The notes below the pieces were generated by a model. The model had not been told where the DNA came from, made no database searches, and saw only the letters and a program-made list of their open reading frames with translations. Source: Tilletia caries (lineage: Eukaryota > Basidiomycota > Exobasidiomycetes > Tilletiales > Tilletiaceae). From it: a stretch of DNA of 64,000 nucleotides. The stretch lies in assembly GCA_032718865.1 (NCBI GenBank), contig JALUTQ010000037.1, forward strand, positions 1,054,001 through 1,118,000, read 5' to 3'. Both the position numbers and the translations under genes were made by a program. Positions 22,222 to 34,495 of this stretch are shown here, piece after piece. Every line of letters starts with the position of its first letter. The stretch's first letter is position 1.

Positions 22222-24324
22222 TCATTGCGTAGACGAGCCGCAATTGCGCAGATGTACTTTGACACCCCGCTCGGCTAGCCGCCGGGTGAGAGAGCTCGAG
22301 TTGAGGACGCCGGGGAATCTCCGTGGCTGTTCGCGCATCAGGACGAAATCGAGTCCAACGGCGAGTAGTGATACGGCCATGATGTGGTGAAGGCAGAGCG
22401 GCAGGATGATGGGGCAGTGTTGAGGGAGTTGAAACGCAGGTGGAGGAGGAAGCATCAGTATATGTTCTATTCTTCTGCTCGGAGTCACAACAGCAGCTGC
22501 ACATACAGTCAGCAGCGTGATACTCACAGAAAATACCTCGAATTCTTGGGACGTAGCGCTCGCAATAGCTGCATCAGCCGTGCTGTAAGCCCAAACAGTT
22601 GTGTGTCAGGTCATCATTTCGCTGTTTTGACCTATCTGGTCCTCACCTGGTGAGCGAGAAGAGGAGATGGAACCGACCAGCAAGTCGAACGCTGAGGTCT
22701 GGAACTGAAGAAAGGTAAAGCACAACGAGGTCAGCCGGTGTGACCAATCGTGGCGGTGAGCACGACTTCAGCGCTTGAGGACTCACATGCGAAGTACGTC
22801 GTTCTATCTTCGGCTACATATGTGCCATCTGTGAAGCGTGAGGAATAGGTGATATGACCCGTCAGCGTTCTGAACCCTTTGAGACAAGAGACCGGACATT
22901 GGAGAGAAGGTACTGACTTTGCAGCGGAACGCCTTCCATCATTCGATACGCTCTACCGTTGGCGGGGTTGAGAACGAGAGCTCGGTCGGTGCCGTCGACA
23001 GCCTGAATCGTGACTTGGACGAGAAAGTGTGGAGCTGACATGGCGCTGTGGAACGTTGAAGCGACGACGAGCGGATGCAAGGAGACGAAAGGGCGCATGG
23101 ATGTTGTGCGAGGATCAGTAAGATTGGCCTCGCGCGAATGTATCTTTTCGTTGGGGAGGGACCTGAGCACAGCAGCAGGCGCGATTTTCGCTGCATTGCT
23201 GGTAGCACCTCCACCAATGAGGTATAGCTCACCCAACGTCAAGCTCGCCATTCCGGTCGAAGACCTGCAGTGAAACGATGGGTGTCGGGTTGATCATTCT
23301 TCTGTCCCGGGTGGTGCTGTGGGGGCAAAGGCAAGCACCATACAGGATGGATGCGAACGCAATCAGACGGGAACACGATTGGCAAGCTATGCAGGCACTT
23401 ACAATCCACTAAGTCGTCCGCGAGCAGGTTGTTCTGCAACTCTGAGGGTATATCGTCTGCAGTTCTTCATGGTCAGCGTCGTATTAGACATGTAAGAGAA
23501 AGTACTGCTCACCTTGGTTCACCCCTCGGATCTAATTGCATGCTACACAGAGATGGCGGGGGAGCCTCCTCGGCTTCTTCAAGCAAAAGACCCGCGGACA
23601 TGGTCTTGACCAAGCCACTCGGGGATACTTGATAGTCGTCCCGGTTCTGTGAGCTTGTAGGCTCTCGATCCATCGCCGTAGGAGAGGACGAGATGGAGCG
23701 AGGCCGCTTTGATTGCTCGGAACCGTGAGCACTGCTGGAGGACAACTGTGCTTGTTCTGGAGAAGATAGAGGCGCTAGCATGGGAGCAAGTTGCTGCTCG
23801 TAGGGTTGGGCAGGACTTCGGCGAGTATCTGGCGTAGTGAGATAGCTCAAAGGCGGCAGTGTTGGTCGAGGACCGGGTATCGTTGTTGGCGTTGCTGCTA
23901 CGGAGAAGCGGAAGCGAGAATCTTCTGGCGACGGAAACGTGAAGCTTGGTGAGGTGATGGTGTGCGAGAGGCGCTCACTTGCTGACGTCCAGGTGTTGGA
24001 ACGCAACTTCGAGCCTTGAGCATGACGAGACGAGCTCGCACCTGTTGAAGCCAGGATTGCGTTGCGTTCCGTTTGTTCAGGACCTATCCGGACTCCTTCC
24101 GCGCTGCGCGATGGCCGTCCATACCTCGTCGTGAAGAATGTCCCAGAGGCCGTAGGGATCGGAGCTTGCATGCCCCGGTCGCCAACGCTTAGAGCGTTGA
24201 GACTGGGCCTGAGGCTCTCCGTAGTCGGCACGACCAAAGAAGAGGAAGAGGATCCTTGCCGAGAGGTGTTCCAGCTAGAAGAATGCGGATTCCTTGACGG
24301 ACCTTGAGGAGGAGGCTCAGACAT
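22222..24324 (-). CDS. Velvet-domain transcription factor, second copy
   Basis: Eight exons (24324-23513, 23456-23403, 23316-23233, 23162-22918, 22828-22787, 22704-22647, 22582-22528, 22326-22222) give 484 residues with every phase matching. About 270 Ser/Pro-rich residues precede a full velvet domain: RRYTLRVAEQPARGRLSGL, TTRDRRMINPTPIVSLQVFD, HFLVQVTIQAVDGTDRALV, YFAFPDLSVRLAGRFHLLFS, EVFSPRRFPGV and LTRRLAERGVKVHLR. The domain lies at the C-terminus, unlike VeA, where it is N-terminal; VosA or an unassigned basidiomycete velvet is possible. It probably dimerises with other velvet proteins in the nucleus. The last intron (201 bp) is longer than the rest. Confidence 0.82.
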
Positions 24325-25627
24325 GTCCAGACCCGGTTCATGGAGCGACAGCGACTTCAGTCCGCTGCATGTGTACCCTGGCTCGAGGTCGTGCAGGAAA
24401 AGACGTCCGACGTTCGTCGAAGATAGCGACTTATCTCGCCGACGATGCGAAGAGCGGTAGGGACACTACTGTAGAGGCCCTGGGACCCCGGTGCGCAGCT
24501 TGACTGGCCGCGTGAGGCCTGTCCCCTGCGATCTGAGAGACTTGATGCTTGACGCTGTCAGAAATTCCAGAAATTCTGTAGAAAGCTCCATGGGAAAAAG
24601 AAGAAAGAAGACAGAAGAATATGGTCATCTGTGAGTAAGCATGCTTTCTGGACAGGCCTAGCGAGGTGGGGCGCGGCTACGAAGAACCGTGAAAGAAAGG
24701 GTGGAAGGCAGCAGTGAATATAGTGAACACAAATTCAATATTCAATATGTAGTAGTGAGTAGTGAGACGGATTGTAGAAAGGGAAACAATTGATGTATGT
24801 ATGTACGCCGAACCTCCGCAGAAGTCGAGACGATGCACTACATATGCAGGCTGCAGCCGGGAGACAATTTAGCTGACGGATAAAGATAGGAAGGCGCAAT
24901 CTGCGCTACTTGCGAGAGACGGCTTTGATCCAAAACTTTTCAGCTACAGATAGATCTAGCGTTCAGCAGTATGTGTGTGGTAACACAGATTTTGTGATTT
25001 GTCCCCTACTGTGCCCCGCCCTTTTGACGTTATTGTGAGTTACTTACTCATGAGCGCATGAGCGCATACATGAGCACCTTAAGCTTGAGGGGCATGAGGC
25101 GGGAGCGCTAAACGGCGAGATGCAAGAATTGGACGGTAGTGTCAGGCTGGGCTGTGGAGCAACATTCTGCTGTGCTGGACGGTGGTAAGTAGGAAGAGGA
25201 TGAAGCTCTGAAGCCTGAAGCCTGAAGCCTGAAGCCGCTTACTGCAGCGGAACTTTGGTGATGCAAAAGGTCCCCACCGACCGTATGGCTTAAATAAGGC
25301 CTAAGGGAGGTTCAACCACTGTATGTACTGCTGTCTGCTGGCTCATCGCTCATCGCTCATCGCTCATGCAGGATCAAAATGTCTGCACAATTAGCCCGTT
25401 TCCCAAGCCAGCCCTTCGAACGAATATGTAATAATGAATCAAATCTGATGCATGACGCCGCCTTACGATTAATATCATTCACGAATGACGCTGACTTTGA
25501 CGCTTGACGTTTGACGCTCGACGGCATGCTTGCCGCTGCTGGACCCTTGACTCTTACAACTGACGCCGCCTGACGCCTTGCGCCTGAATTGCCCACACTC
25601 GCTGCTAAGATATGACGAGAAATGTGG
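24325..25627. other. Gene-free flank of the transposon island
   Basis: AT-richer, low-complexity sequence. Short direct repeats include GAAGCCT (about 25208-25236) and GCTCATC (about 25341-25367). No gene or complete element is supported. Confidence 0.5.
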
Positions 25628-25636
25628 AAGAGCAAA

Positions 25637-26361
25637 GCAAGTAACCTGAATGTCCCGATCTATGGTCGATTCGCCCCGAGCATGAGGCGATTGGCCCCGT
25701 AAGCGTTTTTTGAATTGAGCCCGTAAGATGAGGCGATTCAGCCCGTAACTATCGGCGACTGAACCCATAAACAAAGGCGATTGAGCCCATAAAGATGGTC
25801 GATTGGCCCCATAATGCAGGGCACTGGCCCCATAAAAATCTCAAATCGCCTTTGGCGACCTTCCCTGCTTCCAAATCTTCCAGATAAATTATTCTACAGC
25901 GGCCAGGGTGCCTGAAGTAACTGTACTGAGCTTCCAGGGTCATATCCGGTCATAGGGGGCCGGGATGGCGGTCTTCGGCGACGTAATTCACTTTGAGAGC
26001 TCGTCGACGGGCAGAAACGCTTCACAGAAGCTCGACTTGTGTGTGAGTTGAACCCTCTTACATACCTGAAGGCCCGACCGGTCGTTTGGACAGTGTCAGT
26101 ACACACTACCGCTCTATCCGGCTGAAATAGACATTACGGGCTCTGTCCACCATCTTTATGGGCTCTGTCCACCATCTTTATGGGGCCAATCGACCATCTT
26201 TATGGGTTCAATGTACTAATCTTACGGGGTCAATGCACCAAAATTGCGTTTTTTACGGGCTCAATCGACCATCTTTATGGGGTCACTCAACCATAGATCG
26301 GGGTCAGTGCCGGGGTGCTCGGGGCGAACCGACCATAGATCGGGACATTCACCCGTTCTCG
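25637..26361. mobile_element. MITE family M9, copy 1
   Basis: This 725-bp unit is almost identical to 48760-49507. Its ends carry inverted repeats of about 36 bp whose core is GAATGTCCCGATCTATGG. A perfect 9-bp duplication AAGAGCAAA flanks it (25628-25636 and 26362-26370). The interior repeats a GACCATCTTTATGGG cassette several times in the right half and related inverted motifs in the left half. It codes for no transposase; the shared 64-residue open frame is probably chance. A 9-bp duplication suggests mobilisation by a Mutator-like transposase. Confidence 0.88.
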
Positions 26362-26370
26362 AAGAGCAAA

Positions 26371-26601
26371 TGGAATAAGACAGTCTCTGGTCGGTGCTCA
26401 ATATACTGCTCAGTAGTGTGGTACATACACACATATGTATATACATATGCACTCTGCAGCCGCCTGCAGGATCGAAGGCATTAGGCAATCGAGCAAACGC
26501 CGGCGCGTCCCACGCTACTATTAGTCCATCCCAGCATCCCCGCCTAGGCCATATAACGGGGTGACGTCGCCTCTATACACATGCATACATCCTACTAATA
26601 C
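26371..26601. other. Short spacer between MITEs
   Basis: No gene; contains a TATGTATATACATATG near-palindrome at about 26434-26450. Confidence 0.4.
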
Positions 26602-26603
26602 TA

Positions 26604-27192
26604 CACCAGCAGACCATGGGGACAGGTCGTGACGGTCCCGCGGGATCTCCCGGGGCGGTCCCAGATCTGTATGGGCCCAGCCAGCGGGGGACTGTCCCGG
26701 CGGCGTTTCCTCCGCTATCCCGGGACTGACTGGGAGCGAAATCCTGGGACCGGCACCGGGACCGCCCCAGGACTGTCCGAGAAAGAGGAAAAAATTTGAA
26801 TAAAAAAAAACGAAAGATCAAAATCTATGGGGTTCGAACGCTCGACCCGCACAATCAGAATGACCAGTGCTTTCCACTGGACCATAAGCGCTTTTTCAGC
26901 ACGGCAAATTATTCTCTAATCAGTACTTATACACTCAGTATTGGCATTATCGCGAGGCTGGTTAAGAAAACTCGCCCAAAAGTCTCGAATCACACCTCAG
27001 GGAACCATCCTGAGCATAGGCATTTGGAAAGGGGAGTGATTATCCTGTTATTTAGATTGACAGTCTTGGGACGGTCCCCGTGGGACAATACCGGGATTTT
27101 TGCGCTAGGTCAGTCCCGGTCAGCCCCGTGGTCTTCTCCCGGGACACTCCCGCCCTGGGACACTCCCAGTCAGTCCCCCAGGTCTGCTGGTG
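26604..27192. mobile_element. TA-flanked MITE with GC palindromes
   Basis: The ends are inverted repeats CACCAGCAGACC, flanked by TA on both sides (26602-26603 and 27193-27194), as expected for Tc1/mariner-type insertion. Just inside, both arms are packed with variants of TCCCGGGAC. The AT-rich centre carries a tRNA-like segment on the minus strand. No transposase gene is present. Confidence 0.62.
26825..26892 (-). tRNA. tRNA-derived sequence (Gln-like), probably a pseudogene
   Basis: Read on the minus strand, an A-box-like TGGTCCAGTGG is followed about 45 nt later by a B-box-like GTTCGAACC, with a TTCTGAT anticodon-loop candidate (CTG) between them. A run of T lies a little further downstream. 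The anticodon stem has two mismatches and the acceptor stem is poor, so it is more likely a decayed tRNA or a SINE-like head inside the MITE than a working tRNA. Confidence 0.35.
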
Positions 27193-27194
27193 TA

Positions 27195-27594
27195 CTGTGC
27201 GTTGTGCTCTGACAGATGCACATTTTTATTCGGACGGCTTCGTGATTCGCTAAGCGCGGATTGAATATTGAATAGTGAAATGCTGTCGACACAGCAGCAG
27301 TGAGCAGACATGAAAACAGCGCTCCAAACGATAAGCAACACCAGATCTCGCCAGTAGAATCAGTAGTATGTAGTACATATATCGATGTACTCGTACAGGT
27401 GAGCGGTGAGTGCTGCAGGGAAAAGGTCCCGTTCTTGACTGCCAACTCGTTCCGAACGTTATTTGTTTGTTGTTGACGTCTTTTGTTTGTTATATTAACT
27501 AAGGTTTATTTGACTCTAAGTACCTAATAATCCGCCTCACTTGGATTCATACTCATATTAACATCTATTAGTAAGCTCAATAAAAAGTTGAAGG
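27195..27594. other. AT-rich spacer before the hAT element
   Basis: No gene is supported in about 400 bp of AT-rich sequence. Confidence 0.5.
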
Positions 27595-27602
27595 CGCACA
27601 AC
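27595..27602. repeat. 8-bp target duplication, left copy
   Basis: CGCACAAC directly precedes the left CAAGGCTCGGCAA terminus and is repeated exactly at 37352-37359. Confidence 0.9.
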
Positions 27603-27639
27603 CAAGGCTCGGCAAGCTACTAGAGTTACCATTTTTTTT

Positions 27640-27835
27640 TTTTTGAAATAGTATAGTCAAGTTATAGTGAGTGGTCGCCCCGGCGCGAGATAGTATAGTC
27701 AAGTGAGACCTAGCCACTATAAAAACTAATAGTTACTATTTCAGATGTGCAAAATTTTGGCAGGCTTTTTGGTGAAATAGTCGCTATATTGGCTCGTAGT
27801 AGCTACTAGTAAGTATTTCAGTGCAAATTACGGTC
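27640..27835. repeat. hAT subterminal repeat array, left end
   Basis: Repeats of ATAGTATAGTCAAG (twice), TAGTTACTATTTCAG and GTAGTAGCTACTAGTAAG occur here; the ATAGTCAAGTTAT motif also appears at the right end (about 37277). Such arrays are the usual transposase-binding zones of hAT elements. Confidence 0.65.
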
Positions 27836-28027
27836 ACGTGAACCAGCAGCTACAGTGACTCCCAGTGACCATCGAGTCACGTCACAGTCTGTGGCTTCTT
27901 ACTTGAAACTTTTCACGCCAATCCTCGGACTCCCAGAGTCCACAAGCTGCCACAGCCTGCCACTATTCCATATCCCCCCTCACCGCAACTCTCCACTCTA
28001 TTGCCCAGCCCAAGACTGGCATCCGAC

Positions 28028-31000
28028 ATGACGAGCAACGAGCGGGCCTTGCCCAAGTTCGTAACCCAGGCCGTCGCGCAACGCGAGGCCGCCGCCGAAC
28101 AAGACCAGCCAGACGATGCCGCCGCCTCCGCCGCGATCGCGCCACCCGAGCAAGACCGGCGGTGCTTCGACATCGCCTGCTCTTACCTATTCGGCGATCT
28201 CACGTTAATGCAGGCCGGCGAACAACTCGACGCCCTCTCTCTCGGACCTCTGCGCCGCAAGAACTTTGGCGCATTCTTAAGCGGACTCGACGAGGCCAAG
28301 TCCACCGACGGCTTGACGACCACGTCAGATTGCTGGGCCATTATGGTGAGTTCTTTCTAACCCTTGCCGTGGTCATTACTCATTGCACTTTCGACTCACG
28401 CCTGATTGTCCCCCTGATTGTCCCTCAGCCCGCGTCTGCCACGCAAGAAGGGGACAAGCTGTGGGCCGCCTTCCAGGCGGATCCCACTGTCGGCAACAGT
28501 CGGCAGCTGCTCAAGGGTTACCAGGCGGGCGAGTCGGCACTCGGCAAGCGTCGGCGTCGGGCGCCCAGCGGCCTTTCCGACTATGCGACCGACGGCGACG
28601 GAGAGGGGCGATCATCAGGCCGGCAGGGAACGGAAGCATCTGGGAGCGCCACGGGCATCCGGCAAGCGAAGCAGCCTCGCTATGTGGCTGCGCCGAAGGG
28701 CGCCCCCACCACCGGCTCAGACGGCAACGAGACCGAGCGCCCCATTCCTCCTGGGCGCTCGAAGGGGAAGGGCAAGGCGGTCCCGCCCAAGGCTCCCTCG
28801 AAGAAAACTCAGTCCTCGACCAGCAAGACCACCAACCCTTTGCTGTCCGACAAGCGCCGCGCCCTTACGGCGTCGGAGAAACGGGTCATGACAAAGGCCA
28901 GGTCGGGGAAGCCAGGGTCCGACTCAGGTTCCCACGGGGGCATGACCTCCGAAGAAGAGGAGGAGCTGCGCGGCCCGTCGGCTCGCACACGCACGGCCCG
29001 TCGGCTCGCACACGCACGGCCGGCGAGACCGCATCAACCCAGTCCGGCGAGGTCGATCAACAGGACAAGGGTTCGGAGGGTGATGACGAGGATGACGATC
29101 TCCCCGAGATGGAGAATCGGACATCCACGCGGTTCTTCAAGTTCGTCCGGGCGACCAAGAAGCCCAAGACTCGCCGGACCGGCGAGAAGTACGTCGGTAC
29201 GGACGAGACTTGGCAGTGCCGTCTCTGCGGTGGCCACTACACCGCCCATCCGGAGAACCGCTCGAACTTGGCCTTACATCTCAATCAGAAGGTCAACGGC
29301 TCGTTCTGCAGCCGGCTGTTCGACCCCATTGACAAGTCCTTCGCCGGGACTTTCCAGCGCACGAATCAAGACGCCGGCAAGGACAAACTCGCGTCGCCCG
29401 CCATGTCATCTTTCTCGACTCCATCGGTTCGGCCGGGACGGGGTCAGCAAGGACTAGACGGTTGGATGAGCTCACAGAAAGCTCAGGCGACGGAGGCCAA
29501 GATCACCGAAGTACGCCGACTGGTACTCAAGTGGGTTATCGCGTCGAACCAGCCGTTCACCGAGCCTCAGAACCCCCACTTCAGGGAGATCATCCGGGCA
29601 ATCAACCCTTCCCTCTCTCCGGCGCTCACCTCGGCCCGGACGGTTCGTCGCGACCTCGAAGCCGCCCACGGAGAGATCCTCCGCGAAGCGGTTGATCATT
29701 TAAAGCGGAATCAGCTCACTTTCAGTGTCTCCCACGACGGCTGGACGTCGCCGTCTCGGCGATACACGTTCCTCGCCTTCGTCATTAACTACGTTGACAC
29801 CGACTGGAGTTTCCAGCAGTTTATCCTCAGCTTCACCGTCTTACGCGGTCCACACACCGGAGCTGCTCTCGCTGGGCACCTTATCCGCGCTCTTTCAGAG
29901 CACAACCTGCTCGATCTGTGGTCCGGCATTCTCGTCGGCGACGCCGCCTCGGCGAACAGGCGGATGTGCGACGCTCTCGAATACGAATTCGCCAAGGATA
30001 GAGACGACCTTCAGAAGGCGGTTGAGCATCGACGCGGGGACCACAACATCTTTTGCTTTAACCATGTCCTCAATCGAGGCATGGTCGACTTCTATCGCGG
30101 AATGGGCCTCAAAGCCGATGCCAATGATGGTGTTCTTCGTGCGTCCGCGGATAACCCAGAGGAGTCCAAGGAGTCCGTTGCCGACGATCCCGTCGATGAC
30201 TCGGATAACGAGCCGCTGTCGGACGACGAAGGTGCCGCTGAGACCGAAATCACCTCTGCGGGCAACGGAATCGGAGGTGCCGAAGGAGAGAAGGGGGGCT
30301 GGAGACGATGCTGCGGTTGTTCAGGCGGGAGGGGTTCGTGAAGGCGAACTGGAGCCAGACGATCCGGAAGCGGAGGAGGCCCTTGTGATGTTTGCGGACG
30401 TTCGCTGCAAGTTGGCGACGGTGGTTGAGGAAGACGAAGAAGACGGAGGGCCTGGAGAGGGCGGTAACGAAGGTAATGATGATGCCGAACAGGGGGATAA
30501 AGGCGAGGGCACCAAATCGGGAGCGGCCGTCGTCGAGAGCGAGGACGACGAAGATTTGGCCAATCCTCTGAAACAAGATCGCCCGCGTCGTCACCCAGAT
30601 CTACAGCTCGTCCGATTCGCTGCGAGAGTTTAAGAAGTGGATGTCCATGGCCTACCGCGATCATGACAACCCCAGGCTGGTCGACAAGGTTCCTCCCAAG
30701 CTGAATCAAACGAGATGGAACAGCCGTTACAAGCAGGTGCAGGCCGCACTCAAGATCCGAGAAGGCCTGTTGCTCTACAGCAAGAACTCCACTCGCCCCA
30801 AGGTCACCGCGATCGGCCTGACGGAGCGCGACTTCGATATTGCTCAACAAATCCGGCTGGTATTGTCGTATGTGCACCGGCAAACATTGCTGTTCGAGCG
30901 GAATGCGAGCAACGCCTGCTTGGTCTTACATCGGTTCGGCGAACTCGTTCACATCCTCTCGGTCGAGATCGAGGAGGCTGGCAGCAAGAACGGCGACGTT

Positions 31001-31804
31001 GCTGCGGAACTGAAGACTGGGTTGATGCAGATGCGGAGCAAGATCAAACGTTACCAGGAGGCGGCCGCTCAGAACAAGACGCTGCTTCTCGCTGGCGTCC
31101 TCCACCCACGATACCGCCTCGACCCTTTCGAAGCCGACTACCCGGACAAAGTGGAACGCGTCAAGACATTGCTCAATGAAGAGGTGCGAGCACTCTCTGA
31201 CAGCCCATCTGGTCCGTCAGAGCCCGCCGTTCCAGGTTCCTCCAAGCATAAGTCTGTTCTTCCGAAAAAGTGGAGGCGCGAGCTGCCGAATGCCAGCTCA
31301 GCGGCGACCATCCGGGCCGAGCAGACGGAGGTAGACGCCTACCTTGCGAATCGGAACCCTTATCGACTAGCCGAGAAGGGGTCAAAGGTCCCTGGTGATA
31401 CGGTGCTGGGTTGGTGGAAATCACACGAGGCTCTTTACCCAACTCTCGCCAAGCTTGCTCGTAGGGTCCTCTCTGCACCCGGATCGACTTCCGAGGCTGA
31501 GCGCGTCTTCTCGCGTGCTGGACGCTACGTGTCAGGACGCCGTCCGCTGGGTCCGACAGCTTTGGAACAGCTCGTCGGACGCCGTCCGCTGGGTCCGACA
31601 GCTTTGGAACAGCTCGTCGTCACCAGTCAGCTTCTTGCCAGAGGCTTCACCGCCTCCTTGCCGCTGCTACTCCCGCTGCGACTCCCAGCCAACCTGAGCG
31701 CGTCGGCAAGGCACCCCGAGGAGCCAAGCAGCCTCGCAAGTAATCTCAGTGGGGTTTTACACTGCATCGATTCTAGAAGAGACCAAAAAAGTGGCTATCA
31801 GTAG
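28028..31804 (+). pseudogene. hAT transposase, frameshifted
   Basis: Exon 1 (28028-28345) is joined by a GTGAGT/CAG intron to a long exon from 28429. Recognisable parts are a BED-type zinc finger (WQCRLCGGHY, then NLALHLNQKV at about 29210-29300), the hAT core (LTFSVSHDGWTSPSRRYTFL, then ILVGDAASANRRMCDAL and HNIFCFNHVLNRG), and the C-terminal dimerisation segment (GSTSEAERVFSRAGRYVSGR). The frame is broken at least three times: by an exact 23-bp tandem duplication at 28972-29017, in a run of six G at about 30293-30298, and near 30570. An in-frame 42-bp duplication lies at 31535-31618. The product is probably inactive, so movement would need a transposase supplied elsewhere. Confidence 0.85.
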
Positions 31805-32000
31805 CTAGTAGTTACTTGTAGCCGCAACCAGTAACTCCCAGTTCCGAAATAGTAGCTGTCGAGCCGCAAATAGTGACTGATTCCAAGCGGAGTTATCAAT
31901 GTAAGGTCCGAAATAGTGGCTAGATAGCTACAGGTAGTGACTGGGAGTGACTACGAAGCTACAAGTAGTGACAAGGAGTAGCAACCAGTCGCTAATGGGG
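31800..32000. repeat. hAT internal repeat array 1
   Basis: A dense run of AGTAGCTAGTAG, AGTGACTGGGAGTGACTA and related motifs, like those at the element ends, separates the transposase from the histone cassette. Confidence 0.6.
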
Positions 32001-32292
32001 CATACTTTACAGATTTATGGGTCAAATATCGCCTGTATCGACGCTGATGCAGGCGACTATATCAAGAGGATGACATGAGGCATGACGTGGCACTGAACGT
32101 GGCGCCATGTACGTCGCCGATGCGGTTTCGACAGAAAAGGGTTCTGAGAGGGTTCCGCAGGGGTTCTGGCGCAGATTGCGGCGGGGTTAGTCTGGGAAGG
32201 GTACTGGGAGGGTTGCGCAGAGGTTATGTGGGGGTTCTGGCAGCGTGCTACAAGGCCGAGCGCCGCCTGCCATTCCAGTTGGGAGGAAGGGT

Positions 32293-32300
32293 TATAAAAG
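32293..32300 (+). promoter_or_regulatory. TATA box of the histone H3 variant
   Basis: TATAAAAG lies about 150 bp upstream of the H3 start codon, followed by a C/T-rich leader, as in many fungal histone promoters. Confidence 0.55.
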
Positions 32301-32443
32301 CAGGCCGGACTCCCTGACTTCTTCCTCCCCTCCCCATCTCCTCATCCTTCGATCCCTTCTATCTCCTTCGCATCCTGCAGTCCTCGCATCTACCGCCTAC
32401 TTCTCTCCATCCTTCACCCCAAAGCCGCTCTTCCGACATTACC

Positions 32444-33014
<571 letters not shown>

Positions 33015-33244
33015 CCGGCACCAACCGCGTTACCCCAAGACTCAGACAGCGCCATCGGTTATCGTCTATGCTCGATGTAACCCCACCACTCTGCTACCGC
33101 TTCTCACCGTTTGACAATGCCATGTTCTGTTGATTGTGTTGAACTTGAATGCGCCCCTTGTCTGACGTGATTGACGTCTGACGAAGGATGGAAAGGGGTG
33201 GAACCGATGGCCGAGGCATTGATATGAGCGCTGTGGGCGATGCA

Positions 33245-34022
33245 TCAACTCGGAGAAGGGCAGTTGGTGGCAGTATGGCGAGTCATGACGTTCGTCACTC
33301 CGGGATCCACCGTGCGAACGGCATCGCATCCTGTTCGTCGGAACCGCCAAATCTCCTTGATCTGTTTTCCGTCCTTGTCCAACTTTGCCCGTTTGCTGCC
33401 TTTCGTCCTCTTGATCCCCGCTGGAGGTGTATCGGGGTCGTAGACGACCACGTCTTCAAGGCGCCACTGCGTCATTCGACCAGTGGCTGTACCCTTGAGC
33501 GCCCGTCGCGCCGCTGGGCTCCGCGCATCTTGAAGGGTGAGGTGGGCGGCGTGCAGAGGTAGGTCCAGGCTGGGAACGGTGGTCGTAGTGGCTGACTGCC
33601 CAGGAGGAGGTGCGGCGACGTCCTCTTCGTCCGAGGAGTCGTTCGGTACGCCTCCAACTGCTCCTCCTTCACCGCTGTATGGCGTGGTAAGGTTGCCTGT
33701 GTTAGAACGCACTTCTTCGGGTCCTGTGATCGCTGTCGCGCCAGGGTTGACGACGGGGGGGAAGAGACAAGCTCAACAAGCTCGGCGGACCGGTTGCGCT
33801 AACGGTATGAGTACCCGCAGCATCCTCGTCGTCGGAAGGTACCTCCAGACGAAGTCGACCTTGTGATAGGACCACACCGAGTTCTCCTCCTTCCACTCGC
33901 GAATAAACCCGGCCCCCTTGCGTGAGGGTGTCCGTCCAGCCCCCTTCGTTGCGAACAACGCAGACGACTCGTTGATCTCGTGGAACGCGTCCAGCCATCG
34001 ATGCGGTGCGCGGACTGTTCAA
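33245..34022 (-). CDS. Unknown acidic protein, hAT cargo
   Basis: The best model is two exons (34022-33815 and 33723-33245, donor GTACTC, acceptor CACAG), giving 228 residues. The first 65 residues look compact and beta-rich (VVCVVRNEGGWTDTLTQGGRVY, then GELGVVLSQGRLRLEV). An acidic PSDDEDAAG patch, a Ser/Asp/Pro-rich linker, and a C-terminal basic segment (KRTKGSKRAKLDKDGKQIKE) follow. No family is recognised. It lies tail-to-tail with the H3 gene between two internal repeat arrays, so it shares the histone cassette. The donor is non-standard, so the join is tentative. Confidence 0.45.
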
Positions 34023-34229
34023 GGCGAACTGTTGAAGGCGTGTTGTTCAACGTGAGAGGCGTGTGTATAGACGACTGCGTGTGTACGGATGACGTTGTCT
34101 CGATGACTGTCGACGGCCGTCGAAGACTGGTAAGACTTGATGGACGTTGGGAAAGATGAGAAGAGACTCATGTGTTGTGATGTTTTGCTGGAATCAATTA
34201 CATAATCTCTGCACTTCTCCAGGTGCAAA

Positions 34230-34445
34230 CTAGCGGCTACTAAGCACTCCCTGTAGCTAGTAGTGACTAGAATAGCTACTACTTGCGACTACCTGCGACT
34301 GGTAGCAGCTATATCACCAATCTAAGGCTAGAAGTGACGAGAAGTTTCGCGGGTTCCGTAAAGCTGGCAAGCTGCTACTAGTCACATTCAGTGACTGGTT
34401 GCCACAAGTTCACACCGTTTAGCCACTACAAGTCGCAGTCAATGA
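34230..34445. repeat. hAT internal repeat array 2
   Basis: GTAGCTAGTAGTGACTAG, TAGCTACTACTTGCGACTACCT and similar motifs repeat between the unknown gene and the kinase gene. They match the style of the arrays at both ends of the element. Confidence 0.6.
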
Positions 34446-34495
34446 CTGTATCGAACAGACCAGCTCAAGTTCTATGCTTCGAAGGTATGCCTCTG

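Noticed and set aside
25749..25943. 64-residue open frame shared by both copies of the 0.73-kb MITE
   Set aside because: Its presence in both follows from near-identical DNA; composition is repeat-derived and no motif is seen.
30092..30883. Long minus-strand frame in the hAT transposase
   Set aside because: It is antisense to recognised hAT transposase sequence and has no motif of its own.
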